NCBI GenBank assembly: GCA_903772945.1
Contig: CAICTM010000124.1
Coordinates: forward strand, 1-64,000
Direction of reading: 5' to 3'
Origin: Seminavis robusta
Lineage: Eukaryota > Bacillariophyta > Bacillariophyceae > Naviculales > Naviculaceae
Length of the DNA stretch: 64,000 bases
The position numbers were made by a program, and so were the translations under genes. The notes beneath the pieces were generated by a model. That model was not told where the DNA came from. It worked only from the letters and a program-made list of their open reading frames with translations, and searched no databases. Each line of letters begins with the position of its first letter. Positions within the stretch are counted from its first letter, which is position 1. Of the stretch, positions 40,601-53,568 are shown piece after piece.

Positions 40601-43600
40601 TCTTGTTGCATTACATGAAGAAATGGGCGGAGATATATTCTTTGGAAGTTGAACTCTGAAAGTTCCGGTTTGTCCAGGAACTTGAAGCTAAGCTGCTTCA
40701 GAGAGTCGATCGCGTAGACGCTCACGTTCGTGTTTTCGTGGCTGCTGATTGTGGCAAAGAATTCTGCCATGCGTTCCCACATCTGAGCCCAGACCAATCG
40801 TGGTCGCACATCCATGTTGAAGTCGGCCACCTCCACGAGCTTCTGCAAAGAGAAAATACTGGGCCCATCGTCTCTGGTGGGCGCACTTCCGCCGTGCATC
40901 GAACCGTCAAACTTTGGACGTCCTGCAACGCCAGTGATACCACTCTTAGAGCTCCCGTTGATCTCTGCAGTCGAGACCGTAATAAGTTGTTCGATGAAGT
41001 GTGCAAGACTTTGGGCCGATAGATTCACTGTGTTAGAGAAAACCTTGTCGATCAGAACTTCATTGACGGCTTCCAGTACTGCCCTTCCATTGCTCTCCTC
41101 GGTCTTTCTTCCATCTCCTACGCTTTCCGAATTTCTCGCGCCTCTCTTGGTCGGTGTTTCGTTTTCGGCCAGGAATGACTCGTCAGAGTCCAAACCCGAC
41201 GCAGATAACCTCAGCCTTGCTAGCTGGGAAGTACATTGCAGGACTGGTCCCCAGCTTTCCCCCAGATACTCGCCGTCGATAACTGCAATACTCAACAGAG
41301 TGCGAATGCTTTCGATGTTCTTTCGTTTCATCTCTTTGATAGAACCGAGGAAAGTGAACTTGGCGAGAGACGTGACAAAAGTGTCTCGCGCCAGTGACAT
41401 GTGACTGTGGGAAGCCAATCGAATTGCGTAGACAAAACCGTTCAGACAAACGGAGATGCTTCGTTCGTCTTCTGAACATTCTAGCACCTGCGAAAGAATT
41501 CCAATTACTGGACCCCACGTAACGTCGAACATGGGCTTAACGACGTCTGAAGGCGAAACAGAATCTGTCAAGCTAGAGGACTGATCACTCATGGCTTTGG
41601 AATTCTTCCCGGGTTGGCGTCGTCGGATAAGTTGGGTTGTCGCTGCCATCATCTCCTCCCTCTCCTTCTTGAATCTTTCTCGCTTTCTTTCCTCGGCGCT
41701 AGTACCAAAGAAAGCAGGTGCCTCAAAGAAGAGAGAAGTGTCGAAGTACTGGGTTGATTGTGCAGTCACAACGCGCTCTCGGGCTTCGTCGTCCTCTTTC
41801 AGGCTGAAAGGGTTTTTCTTTATTCGCTCGAAAATGCCCTCGAGAAAATCGGTAGGGAGATCGCTGCCGTTCTCGCCGATGCCTCTGTTATTTCTGATGA
41901 AGGAATCCATAGTCATCTTTTTCTCGGGTTTGATGCTCGGGTTGTGAAGATCCGTATTCAGCATAATTACAGAGAAACCGAGGACGAACGCGGTGTCGGC
42001 CGAACCAAAGACCTCAGGATTCTGACGAGTGAATTGTTCCGCAAATTTCTCCATGATACGATCAATCTTTTGGGCTTCTCCTGGAAGGCGGAAACCAGAG
42101 AGAAACATTCGAATGGCGTCATCGAAAGGGGTTCCAGTGAAGTCCAGGGCTGATGCATAGTGATGGAGAATCCGTACAAAGAATCCCGGACCGCCTTTTT
42201 CTGGATCAATGTTGTCGCCTTTGATAAAAGCCGAGTCCGGCTCCCGTCCCAGAGCTTCACCCATTTGAGTCTTGTCGAGTTTGTCTTTCATGGCAAGAAA
42301 GAATAAAGCAACTGCATTCGCGTCGCATTCCACGAATCCATTGTCGATAAAGAAATTCAGCCCGGACTTGAGCGAGAGTGTGAATTTGATCGCGCCAGTT
42401 TCGAAAATTTGCTCCTCTTTGCGTTTCATTTCAAATGCATCAACGATCTTTCCCGCCACTTTGGAACTCGATTCACTATCGATCGGCTTGCTAGTGACCG
42501 GAGGTGGGGGTGGCTTCTTCGCTGCCTTGCCAACGGACGTCTCACTTTCAGAGTCTTCGCCGCCTGAAGCATTGCTTCCATTTGTCGACTTTGCTGTGTT
42601 TCCCTCGTCAGATTTTGGCACTACATCCACGTCTAACGACAACATTCCTCGAATACGTTCGCCTGCACTTTCGTCGCTCCCTACGTCGCCTCCCGGAAGA
42701 CCCAATGCCTTTAGAAAAGCTTTCATGATTGTCACCAGAACTTCGACACTAGCCAGACTCAGCTCGTACGTCTCTTCCGCCTCTTTCTTTGTCAGCGTTG
42801 ACGTCGGCATGGAGGTGGATTTTCCGCTCAACTTTGTCAGGTGGTGCACAATATCCTTGTAAAGATTTCTCGCGTCGAAATCACAGTCGTAATTCAGAAA
42901 GATTTGGGTTAGTACCACTGGGTCTCGGCACAGGGAACGCAATGATTCCAGCACTAGTGCTTTCTGCTTGAAAGAAGAGTTTGGAGATTCGAGCACTCGG
43001 AGAAATATGTTTGATAGGAAAACTTCAATTTCCTGTTTCAAGTTCGCCTTGAACTTGTACAGCTGTGAAGAAGGCAAGAGGGAGTTTTCTTGGTTAGAAC
43101 ATCAATTTCCTGGATTCCAACACAAGAATGACAGACAGTCACCACACACACGCACCAGCAACAAGAAGATCTTTTGAGACAGAAACGCGACATTTGTATG
43201 GTTCGACATGCAGTTTTTGAGCAATCCGACACATAGGTAGTTTTGCACGAGGTATATGAATTTTTCTCCCTGGCAGAATGCGTTGCCACTGAACTCCATG
43301 ACCGCCAAAATGAGCTCCAGAGAGAGCACCTTATTGTTCAGTGCCATTGGATCAGGAGGTGAACTACTGAACAATCCTGCTCGATTCGACTCTGGTTCAC
43401 CATCTCCGGGAAGCTCCTTGGAGCTGAGCTTACACAATGCCCGAAACAAGACGTATCCGTCGGTGTGATACTGTGAACTTGCCACTCCATTATTGCTGCT
43501 GTTGGGAGAGACAGGTTTTTGTCCATTGCCTTCATCTACACCGCCATTGCTACTTTGATGATGATGATTGTTGTGCCCTTGCTGTTGCTGTTCTTGTATT

Positions 43601-44777
43601 CTCATTTCCTGCTCTTCTAATCGACCAAACACAGATCGCAACATTTCAATCAGTGACGCCTTGGCAACATCTTTGGTGGATGCAGTTTTGGCCACAAGAT
43701 ATACATGAAAGGCTGATCTCAGTGCCAGCAACAAGGATCCCTCGTGGACTCCGCATTTCTTGGATGTGATAATGACCCGGAATGTTTTGCAGGATGCCGT
43801 TTGCGCGACATCCGAGTTGTAATTAGAGCAACTGGCCACGGCCTCCATGATTCTATGAAGGAGCGATGGGGGTGGTATATTTTTGGCCCCCTGTTCCTTT
43901 AGAGCAATCGCTTGTGATCCCGATCCGGATGGATCGTCTCGCCCTCCCGCTCTTCCGGAGATGTAGTGTTTGGTGACCAATATTTGGATGCATTCGAGGG
44001 CCATTTCGCATACTTTGGACGTCTTGGACGGGTGTTTCAAAATTGCAATATATACCTCTAGGATTTCCTCAATGGACTCGTGCATTGGTTCTCGTGTATT
44101 TTTGTCGTCATCCATGTCGGGTACGCGCAGCATTGCGTCTTCCTTAGGTGATAGCTTTTGTCCTTGATCTCCAATGGCAATGTCCCAGGTTGTCGTGGCG
44201 CGTTCCGCATCAGAGCTTTCTTCTGCCGTTGGTTCTACGGTAGTAATTGTGGTATTGTCGTCTTCAATATCGGTGGCCACCGACCCGTCATCTTGATCGA
44301 GAGCCTGGAGTTGCTTTTCGAATGCTGTGGCTTCTGCCGTTGGGGCTGCTGTCGACGCGGTCGCAGAGTCTTGTTCTGGTGGCCACGTTTCCTTTTCAAA
44401 GGTTTTAAGATTGGCAATGGCGGCTTTCAGGGCAGGTTGGACATCCTTACATACATATGAATACGTATATTGGTCGCGGGTAGAGACAAGGTGAGCGAAT
44501 AGAGACACAGGTGAGTCGAGGGAGAACATGCATGCATGCATAAAGCCCGAATATAAGTTCCTCTCAAAGAAACAGCCCTCGTTCCGTTGCTAGCTACTGA
44601 TACTCTACTCACCCGAAATCGTCTTCCACGAATCTCTCGCTGTAGCTTGGTCGTCAGCGGGATGAGCCGATTCTTCATGAATTGCTGATGACTGGAATTT
44701 TTATCCGTTCCAGCCGTCACGCCCGTAGCATCCGCCGACGACAGGAACCCCGCCAAGGCATCCGTAATAGCCGACAT
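37682..44777 (-). CDS. BIG/Sec7p-type Arf guanine-nucleotide exchange factor (seven exons)
   Basis: Minus-strand exons 44777-44613, 44445-43156, 43062-40138, 40060-39639, 39556-39445, 39381-38604 and 38526-37682 join in frame to 2178 aa. N-terminal DCB and HUS regions span about residues 1-690; junction 2-3 rebuilds KIFLLLLYKFKANLKQEIEVF. The Sec7 domain (about 700-900) carries FRLPGEAQKIDRIMEKFA, whose Glu (about 812) is the catalytic finger, and FSVIMLNTDLHNP. HDS-type helical repeats fill the rest. The protein loads GTP on Arf1-class GTPases at the trans-Golgi. An acidic linker lies before Sec7. Residues about 1750-1810 hold an inserted module (VVDTPFGKGTLVSRRR...ALDFGGTLYQP). The last intron could use GTATGA 15 bp upstream. 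It is divergent from the CHD gene. Confidence 0.92.
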
Positions 44778-45482
44778 TTTACTCGTCTTCTTCTTCTTCT
44801 CCTTCTTCTTCTCAATGGAGACTGTACCGAAGGGAAGCACTCACGATACGGCACTACTAGGTCCTGGTATGGGATCTTGGGATACTAATTGGATCTTTTA
44901 GTAGGTCTGCAGTGTAAGATACAGTCACCGTCTCTGCCCTTTCATCGCTGGCTCTACTAGCAATCTAAACAAAGCCACACTGATTGCTTGACAAGTGCAA
45001 CAGTGAGAAGGACGAGCACAGTATGACTCTGCTTGGTTATGGTGGGTTGTGGACGTTGCACGTTGGAAGACAAAGAGACTTTGGCAAGAGGTGAAAGTTA
45101 GCTAGCCAGCAAGACGATTTGATTTGCGAGGTGAGTCATGGTGCGTGGAGGTTGAGCTCATTACACGGGACTACCCGGTACGAATGAATCGAATCTATTC
45201 GAATATTTATTCGATTCGAATGGTAAATTCAATTCGAACGGTAACAATCAAATAAAACTTTTTCTTCGTTCAATTCTCCCAGAAAAATTCAAAATTGCCT
45301 TGCTTTCCACTTCCCGCCATTTTTTCTTCTCTCACTCTTCGCGCTCGTCTTCATCCACCGAACACACCGTTTGATCGATTGTCATTGTGGTTGTTTGAGT
45401 TGAGTTGAGTGGAAGAAGAAGAAGAAGAGTAAGACCAGGCAAAGAGAGATACAACACCAAAAAATTGGAGAAGAGAAGCAAA
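44778..45482. promoter_or_regulatory. Divergent intergenic region (Arf-GEF / CHD) with TTCGAA cluster
   Basis: It separates two divergent start codons. At 45181-45240 lies an AT-rich run of CGAATGAAT, ATTCGAATATT and ATTCGATTCGAAT, similar in make-up to the cluster in the LRR/GMC promoter. A GAA run (45414-45430) lies in the probable CHD leader. Function is inferred from position. Confidence 0.45.
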
Positions 45483-48400
45483 ATGCCGAGAACCCGTCGC
45501 AGTTCCTCTTCCGATGTAAGTTTTTTGGCGGCACCTCTCAAGATCTTTTGTTTGCTTCCCTTGAAAATCCAAAGCGGCTTCCACGCCGAACAGGATATTT
45601 CTTGCTCTACGTGTTCGCTGCTGCTTGGCTGCGTAGACTTTTTGGTTCTGTGGTGTTGGTTTCCTTTACATACTTGATGATTAGATTTTCCTTATACCGG
45701 TGTATTCTCTCTTATCCCTTTGGTCCAACGATGTTCACAGGAGGAACAGGAGAAATCCAGAAAGATTCCAAGGCGCCTCAAGGGGAAAGTGTCGTACACA
45801 GAGGACAGCGACGGTGACGACGAATCAAAGAGAAACTCTGATGACGACCAGTCTGTGGTCTTGGAAATCTCTTCAGAGGAATCATCTGAGGAAGACATGA
45901 TAGAAGATGATGATTATCAAGTGGGGCGCCGACGCAGTAAACGGGTGGCAAAGGACAAAAAGAGCAAGCAACCTGCTGCTGCTGAAACGGCGACAACAGC
46001 CCGAACTCGCCGTGTTTCAGCCCGCAACAACAAATCCACCACCAGCATGCGAGACGACTCGGATGATGATGACTTTGGTTCCGAAGATGACAACATGGTG
46101 GAAAGCACAAAACTCACAAAGCTGGATGATGATGATTCAGTCAATGAGCAGCAGGCCCTGAAGCATCGCGTGAGCACGGAATCTGGAGAGACAAAGGCAT
46201 CGGATTACTCGGACAGTGGCGGTGAAGAGGCGAATGATGATGACGACAACTTTCTTGCGGATGATTATGTAGAAGATGAAAAACCCAAGGGGAAACGAAA
46301 GGCAACCAAACAGGCGGCAAAACCAAAGCCCGAGTTTGACCCCTACAAAATCCATAGAATCATTGCATCGCGAACCGAGACACGGTCTACATGGTTCGAC
46401 ATGTGCAAAGCAGCAGACACATCCGCCATCCATGCAGGAAGTCGCTGGATCCAAAAAGAACCTGCAAAGGAAGACCACAACACGCTGGAGGAACGCTTTC
46501 TGGTCAAGTGGAATGACTTGTCTTTCATGCACTGTTCCTGGGAAACTGAATTGGATCTCGTGGAATCCATTGATGGGGCCAAGCCGGCCATTGCTGTCTT
46601 TCGTCGAAAAGCATGCGACGATGGCAGAATTTACACCACAGACGAACGATGCGACGGGGAATACTTTGATCCAGCGTGGGTGCAAGTAGAGAGAATTCTG
46701 GAGGTTCATTTGCCACAGGGGTGTCCGCCAGCAACAGCAAAAGACAATCAAGCACGCCCCGAGGATTTTGGCGTCGTCTTGGAAAAGGATGCCGACGACT
46801 ATGAGGACGGACTCGGGAGACAATTCTTTGTCAAGTGGATGCACCTTCCCTACTCTGAAGCAACCTATGAATACGAAAGGGATCTCATCCTGTGTGACAT
46901 TTCGTATGTCGAGCAAATCCAAGAGCTTGAGAAGCGGTCTACTCAGGTAAGAAAGAAGTCTCGATCGATTCGATTTGTCTTTGGTTTGCACATCAACAGT
47001 TTTATTGTCTCCTCACACTCATTATGCACCTGCAGACACCACTTGAAACCGCCAAGCAACGAAAGAAGATTGGCGAAACTGAGGCACGTCGGCTCTACAA
47101 AGATGTGTTCGGTGAAAGGAGCGAGGCGAAACTGGAGAATGGGCCGGCTCAATACCAGGAGTCCTTGGAGCAAATTCAGTACCCAAACGGCGGCAAGCTG
47201 CGTGACTACCAGGCTGAAGGAGTTGCTTGGTTGATGGCAAACTACATCAATGATCGCGACTCTATTCTTGCGGACGAAATGGGTAAGCTTTGCGTTGAAA
47301 CGCTCGCATCTGGCTCGCAGTGATTTATCCAAGGCTGACTCTCGTTTCATGTTTGTCCTCTTTCCATTCTCCAGGTTTGGGGAAGACAATTCAGGTTGCC
47401 GCTTTCCTTGGCCGTCTGGCATCCACACTGCATCGACGTGGGCCGTTCCTCATCGTCGTTCCATTGTCAACTCTTGGCAACTGGAAGAAAGAGCTTGGAG
47501 CCTGGTTGGGTCTCAATACAGTTGTCTACCACGGCAAAGCGGCTGATCGGAAGATGATACGACATCTGGACATGATCTTTGAAGGCGATCGTCCTAGCTC
47601 CGTTCGTTCCAATGAACTGTACCTGCGAAAGTGCTCTCGGTCACGGCGAGCCACGATTGGCAATCCGTGGATGGCAGAAGTAGTGCTCACCACACCAGAG
47701 ATGATTTGCACTGATGATTACATGGAACTGACAGCAATCAACTGGGAATGCATGGTGGTAGATGAGGCTCAAAAACTGAAGAGCCGTAGATCCAAGATCG
47801 CAACCAATCTAAGAGACCCCTCCTTTCACTTTACCCACAAGATCCTTCTGACAGGAACTCCAATCCAAAACAACATGGAGGAACTGTTTGCTCTCCTGAG
47901 CTTTGTTGACCCGAAGCAGTTCCCAGATTGTGATGATTTCATGGATCGGTATGGATCTATAGAAAGCAAGGAGAGTCTGGACATGCTCCATGAAGAAATC
48001 AGGCCCTACATCCTAAGGCGTCTCAAGGAAGATGTGGAGAAGAGTGTGCCACCGAAGGAAGAAACAGTCATTGAAGTGGAACTGACCCTTGCCCAAAAGC
48101 AATACTACAGGGCCTTGTATGAGAAGAATGCCAAGTTTTTGCTGAAGAACAAGAAAAAAGCTGTGGACGGCCCTAGTCTGACCAACCTTGCCATGCAACT
48201 CAGGAAATGCTGCAACCATTTGTTCCTTCTTAAAGGAATTGAAGAAGAGTTTCGTGTCAAGCATTGCAAGGGAGGCCAGGCCCTATCGGATGGTGATCTC
48301 CTAGTCAAGGGATCGGGAAAGCTTGTGCTGCTTGACAAGTTGTTGCCTCGCTTGAAGGACAATGGTCATAGGATCCTCCTCTTTTCCCAGTTCAAGATCA

Positions 48401-49676
48401 TGTTGGATGTTTTAGAGGACTACATGGATGACCGAAGCATCAAATTCGAAAGGATTGATGGCTCCATCACTGGCCAACAGCGCCAACAAGCCATTGACAG
48501 GTTCCAAGCACCTATATCCCAAGGCAAAGAACCACCTTTCATCATGCTTCTGTCCACTCGAGCTGGTGGTGTTGGGATCAACCTTACTGCAGCTGACACC
48601 TGCATCATCTTTGACTCTGATTTCAACCCCCAAAATGATCTCCAGGTACGTTTTGGTTGGTTGACTTCTTTTCCGTGTGATGCATCAATTCGAAAACAGG
48701 GACTCACTAGAATTAGTTTTCTTCCTCTTTCAGGCCCAAGCTCGCTGCCACAGGATTGGGCAAACGAAAAGTGTAAAAGTGTACAGGTTGCTCAGCCGGC
48801 AGACCTATGAAATGCAGATGTTCCACATGAGCTCCCTCAAGTTGGGGCTTGATCAAGCTGTCCTTTCTGGGTTTGAAGGTGGTGCAGAAAGCGCTTTGAG
48901 CAAGGACGAAGTGGAAAGCTTGCTTCGGAAAGGGGCGTACTCAATCCTGGGAGAAGACAAAGAAGGGGCCGCGGCAGCCTCAAATGCGTTTGCTGCAGAC
49001 GACATTGACACAATCTTGCAGCGCCATAGTCGGTTGATTGTGCACGAGAACACTGGCACTGGAAGTGCTTCCGCAGGTGGGAAGTTTTCAAAGGCCCGAT
49101 TTTCTTCCTCCTCGCCTTCAAAGCAAAAGACCGAACAAGAAGATGTTGCTGTTGACGATCCTCGGTTTTGGCAGGTATGTCATGCTACTTTTACTTGCTT
49201 GGGCGTGATTATCAGTTTGCTGCTTTCTTTTGTTAACACAAGTCTCTTTGCCTTTCTTTGGAAAGAAAATGCTTGGCCATGTTGCTGTACCGGTAGGGGA
49301 TGAAAATGGGGAAGACGTGATAGTTCAAGGGAAACGAGTTCGCAGCGTGCGCAACTATGCAGAGTCCGTCTATGACCAGGAGCTCCAAGCCACGCTGCGC
49401 GATAGCGACAACGAAGCCGACGATGGGGACGACAACAATGGAGCCAGTGACAGTGAGAATGAAGACGATTCTTTTGAACAAGGCGAAGAATCCGAGAGCG
49501 ACGACGAAAACGAAATCGAGGTGCTTCTCTCGCCAGGAGGAACCCAGGCTCACAAAGCTCCGGAAAATAACACTCCCCAGGCCGACGCAAGCTCAAGCCA
49601 ACCTGAAATTCAACCTGACGAAGCTCCGACAAATAAGAGATCTCAGGCCGACGCAAGCTCAAGCTTACCTGTCTGA
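45483..49676 (+). CDS. CHD-type chromatin remodelling ATPase (tandem chromodomains + SNF2)
   Basis: Exons 45483-45515, 45741-46946, 47036-47282, 47375-48645, 48734-49174 and 49266-49676 give 1202 aa; all introns are GT-AG and close in frame. The N-terminus (about 12-200) is acidic/Ser-rich with basic clusters. Two chromodomains carry FLVKWNDLSFMHCSWETE (about 264) and FFVKWMHLPYSEATYEYE (about 373). The SNF2 ATPase has DEMGLGKT (about 493, split by intron 3), DEAQKLK (about 626, where CHD1 has DEAH), LTGTPIQNN and ARCHRIGQTKSVKVYRL (about 922). DPRFWQKM is rebuilt at the last junction. The C-terminus is acidic and ends in a short repeated segment (QADASSS twice). It should slide nucleosomes in the nucleus. 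No PHD finger is seen, and no CHD1-type SANT-SLIDE could be identified by eye. Confidence 0.94.
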
Positions 49677-49925
49677 TTGGATTGAGTTTTGGTTACAGTA
49701 CAGAGCCGGGGCCATGGCCATCACGAAAGCTGCTGTCGGATCATGACAGAATTGCCAAGAGATATATACAATAAGATAGCTAGCTGTCAAATCTATGATG
49801 CCAGGTCCCCTGGATAGAAAGACTATTCCCCGAATATCTATTTCTTGTTATATGAAGCTATATTGCGGTGCTGCAAAGAATAGGGGTTGAATGGCGCACA
49901 CAAAACGGTAGTACATGGTAGTTTT

Positions 49926-52900
49926 TTAGCAGGCTATGCCCAGTGTGAGAAGGTACTGTCGCAAGCCGTCGAAGCGGGAGTCGCCCTCATGACAATGAAT
50001 GACGACTACGACTTGAGTCATCAACTCTGCAACAGCCAAATCCCACATGTCCTTTTCGCGAGCTTCACGGAGGACCGCTGAACATTCCTTGGTGAGCTGC
50101 GGAACTTTTTGTGAGAGGCTGAAGAGATTGTCGCTCAGACGCTTTCTCTGGGCGTATGGCAGGGGGAGGGCGGGATACGTGTATGCATCATGCGACGTTG
50201 CTGCTTTCGATGGTGTAATCATGCGAAACTGCTCCTGCTTCAACTCCATGGCTTCCACAAAGAGCAGGTCGCCTTGATCACTGTCAGACGGAGATCCGTG
50301 CATCTGTCCGTGACGTCGCTTCCTCGACCGCCGGCTGCTACTGCCAGCGCTGCCAGGAGTTCGCGCAGCCGGAGGACTGGAAACAGGTCGGTTTCGTCCT
50401 GCTGAACCAGGGGTCCGGGGTCGCTGCGGTGTCGAGCTTCCCGTGGACAGCGTAGAAGTGGGGGAGGTTATCTGCCGTGCCTTGGATCGTCTTGACTCTG
50501 GAGTCACTTGCGTGGAACCATTCTGGCCGGGACCAGTCAAGTGTCGCCTGTCAGGGGTTGGAATGGAAGCCTTGCTTACAGTATCGGCGACCGAGCCGTC
50601 GTCGGGGCCTACAAAATTATTCATTTCAGACAAAGGCGGCGCAACAATCCCTGGTTCGGCTGCAGCGAATGCATTGACCGCTGGATACACCATAATACCA
50701 ATGCTTCGTGCCAGTGATTGCATAAACGGGCAAGTGTGATTCTGCTTTGGTTGCCCGCAGAGCTTACAACGATATCGCATTTTCGGTTGCTCGCCAGGAC
50801 TTGTAGTCGAATCGGCCGCCTTTGACGAATCGTCATTGTCTCCTCCGCCATTCTTGGAAGGTGTCGACGGCGTGGGAGGCATTGAATCATCCGCCTTGAG
50901 TTTCTTGTCGTCCTTCTCGGAACCATCAGCTTTGGATGCTTCGTTGGAAGAATGCTCTTGCTTGACACTGGAATCAGATTTTCGATTGTCGTCACTGTCG
51001 TCGCCATGAGCTTCTACTGGAGGGTTTTCTTCGAACTCCCAGGACAAGCGATTCTCGTTTTCATAGTACCGCGTTGGAAGAACTTCACCGTACTTCACCT
51101 TCGCTCTCGATTGGAAGCGGCTTCCAGGCGGTGTGCCAGTTGACGAGGATGGTGTCACAGTTGGTGTTTCTTCCTTTTCTCTGAAGATTGACTGACCCGA
51201 TCCGGAGCTATTCTCATATGTTTGACTGCCGCCAAAGGCACAAACAGCCGACGCAACTCGTCGCCTCGCCACTCCCGTATCCTGAGGCGACGGTTCTGGA
51301 TACATGCCGCTCATCGAAGGTTTCATCTGTCAAGTCGATGACGAGAGAAGCGGTGAGTACCATACAGGAGCTGCGAGAAAACAACACCAGATTAGACTCA
51401 CCATGGGATCCATTTCACCCAAGTCGCCTGATTTGCCAGACAAAGGGGTCTCCAGCAGCGCTGCCTTTAGGCCTGGCAACAAAAACGTGCACTCCTTGAA
51501 CGCCGCTCGGTGCTTCCGTAGAAAAATGTAGAAAAGCTGGCCGCCCTCTTCATGCGAGTGCGCCATTCTTCCGTTGTAAGACATTATCGAAGAGTTTTCC
51601 GCCCCAAAGGATCTTGTGTAGTTGTGCGACAGCGAGGGTGCCGCCCCAAAGCTGCTGGCACTCAGGCGGAGGTGGCTATCTTCTAGAGGATTCATGCTAT
51701 TGTTGGGTCGGAGCATGCCATGACTGCCACCTCCAGAATACGAGTGATACATACCGAGTACTTGCGTAGGACTTGCAGATCTGTGATCTTGCCCGCCAAG
51801 AACCATCATGTTGCTACCACGCCGAGACGCAGTTGTGGAAGGTCCATTGCCAAATGAGTTGACCGGACTCATTCCAAACGTCAAGGCTCCACCAGAGCCA
51901 GAGCCACCCAAAAGCTGCTGTGTATAGTTGCCCCCCGACAAATTTCGTTGCAATGGTTGTCCACTACCAAACTCACCACTTGGAGTTGGTCCTGCACCAA
52001 ATGAAGTCGACTGGAGCGATGCCTCCAAGCCGCCTACCACATTGAACGTATCCCCAAAGCTGTCGAAGGACTGGTTAAATAAATTGAAGGAAGGGGCCAT
52101 CTCGATCGACCCCGGTTTTGGGCTGCGTGAAGGCTGGGACAAAACGAGAGAGTGTGAAGCGTTAGAAAAGCATGGTTTGAAAACTCAACACTCGTTGACT
52201 CTATGACTCTATGTCTCTTACCTCAAAAAAGTCAGATGGATGCTGATGGTGCGAGTGTTGAATTTGCGGAGGTTCATCAGGACTTGGAGGCAAGTCGGGA
52301 TTTTCCTTCCGAGTCTTGGAAGAGGGTTGCTTTTCTTCAAACGATGTAGATGGTGTTCGAAGAGAAAGCAAGATCTTTTGCGGACTGTCCTCTTCGGTTG
52401 GAGCACGATCTTCCCGTCTGGAAGGCGGACCATCGCTACCCGGACGTCCTCGAAACACAGATGCAGGAGTACCTGATCGACTATGCCGTGAAGGCGGTGC
52501 TTCGGCTGCCCTTGGAACATGAATTGGTGTTGCAGTGCCAATCACACGGCTCATACCGCCGCCGCCACTCCTGGGTGGAGGCCCTCCCTTGGGACTTGTA
52601 CGCCCATCTGGAGGCCCCCCTCCACGATAATAAGGTTGACCATATCGGTCTGAGGAAGGTGACATCGAGCGACCATCCTTCCGCATATCTGGTTCATAAG
52701 GTCCTCTGCTGCTACCACTATTTCGGTCTCGATATCTTCGGTCATCACTGGCATGTTCGTCGTAGGACGGATGCATGCTCCCAGACCGGCCTCCATCGCG
52801 ATATCGATGGTCATTGCTACCATAGCTTCCAGCTGGTCCATGCCGCCCATACAAATCTCCACTGCCAGCACCGCTCCCCCCAGGCAAACGATGAATGGAT

Positions 52901-53568
52901 TGGGAATGTCCGTAGCTGCCGCTCCTCCGGGGACGTTCATGGTCCTCTGCTGGCCAGCTGCGAGAACTTTGGAAGTGATTGTCGTAGCTAGGGAATTTGG
53001 CTGGTTCGTCACCGGGACTTCCAGCACCGCGATGTCGATCATCACGAAAGGACCCCCGTTCGGACCATGGTGGCCCTCCCGGGTTGCTAGACAGTGCTTT
53101 CGCTGCAGCAGCCGCTGCGGCTGCTGCAGAGGATGGATTGGAATCAGATTCCGCATGGTTCATGGGAGGAAACCCTCGACCATCATGAGATGCAATGGAA
53201 TTTCGATTGGTCATTGCTGGGGGAGATCTTGACCTTGTCCGACCACCTCTTCGACTAGTGGCCGTTGTCCGCGTGGCTCCCCCCGAATTGTTCGAGTGGA
53301 CTGACGTTGTGGAGGGAGGGCGATTGTTGCCGCTCATGTTTGCATTCTTTGCTATTGCCGGCATTTCGGAGGGGTGTCGGAAGGCCGCTGGAGGCGACGG
53401 AGAGTTGCGGTGAGTAGACGAAGGAGAAGATCGATCTGGATGTCCATGAGCATTCTCTCCGTTTCTGCTTTTCGGTCGTTCACTGCTAGAACCACTGGGT
53501 TTCACCCTCTCGTCGCGAGACTTTCCTACTTCTCCGTTACTTGGTTCCGAAGGTGGTCTATCAGTCAT
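49926..53568 (-). CDS. Unrecognised large low-complexity protein with short Cys/His motif
   Basis: Minus-strand exons 53568-52222, 52133-51402 and 51326-49926, all phase 0, give 1159 aa; introns are 88 and 75 bp. Exon 1 encodes a disordered Arg/Ser/Pro/Gly-rich region with an alanine run. Exon 2 is Gly/Ser/Asn-rich and ends in LFYIFLRKHRAAFKECTFLLPGLK. Exon 3 contains CKLCGQPKQNHTCPF (about residue 873; C-x2-C-x7-H-x-C, a compact zinc-knuckle-like motif) and then SIGIMVYPAVNAFAAAE, an Arg/Ser/Pro linker with RKRRH nuclear signal, and a well-ordered C-terminal domain (about 1060-1159) ending QVVVVIHCHEGDSRFDGLRQYLLTLGI. The ordered parts look conserved, but I know no named family. A nuclear or RNA-related role is inference. 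It is convergent with the CHD gene. Confidence 0.78.
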
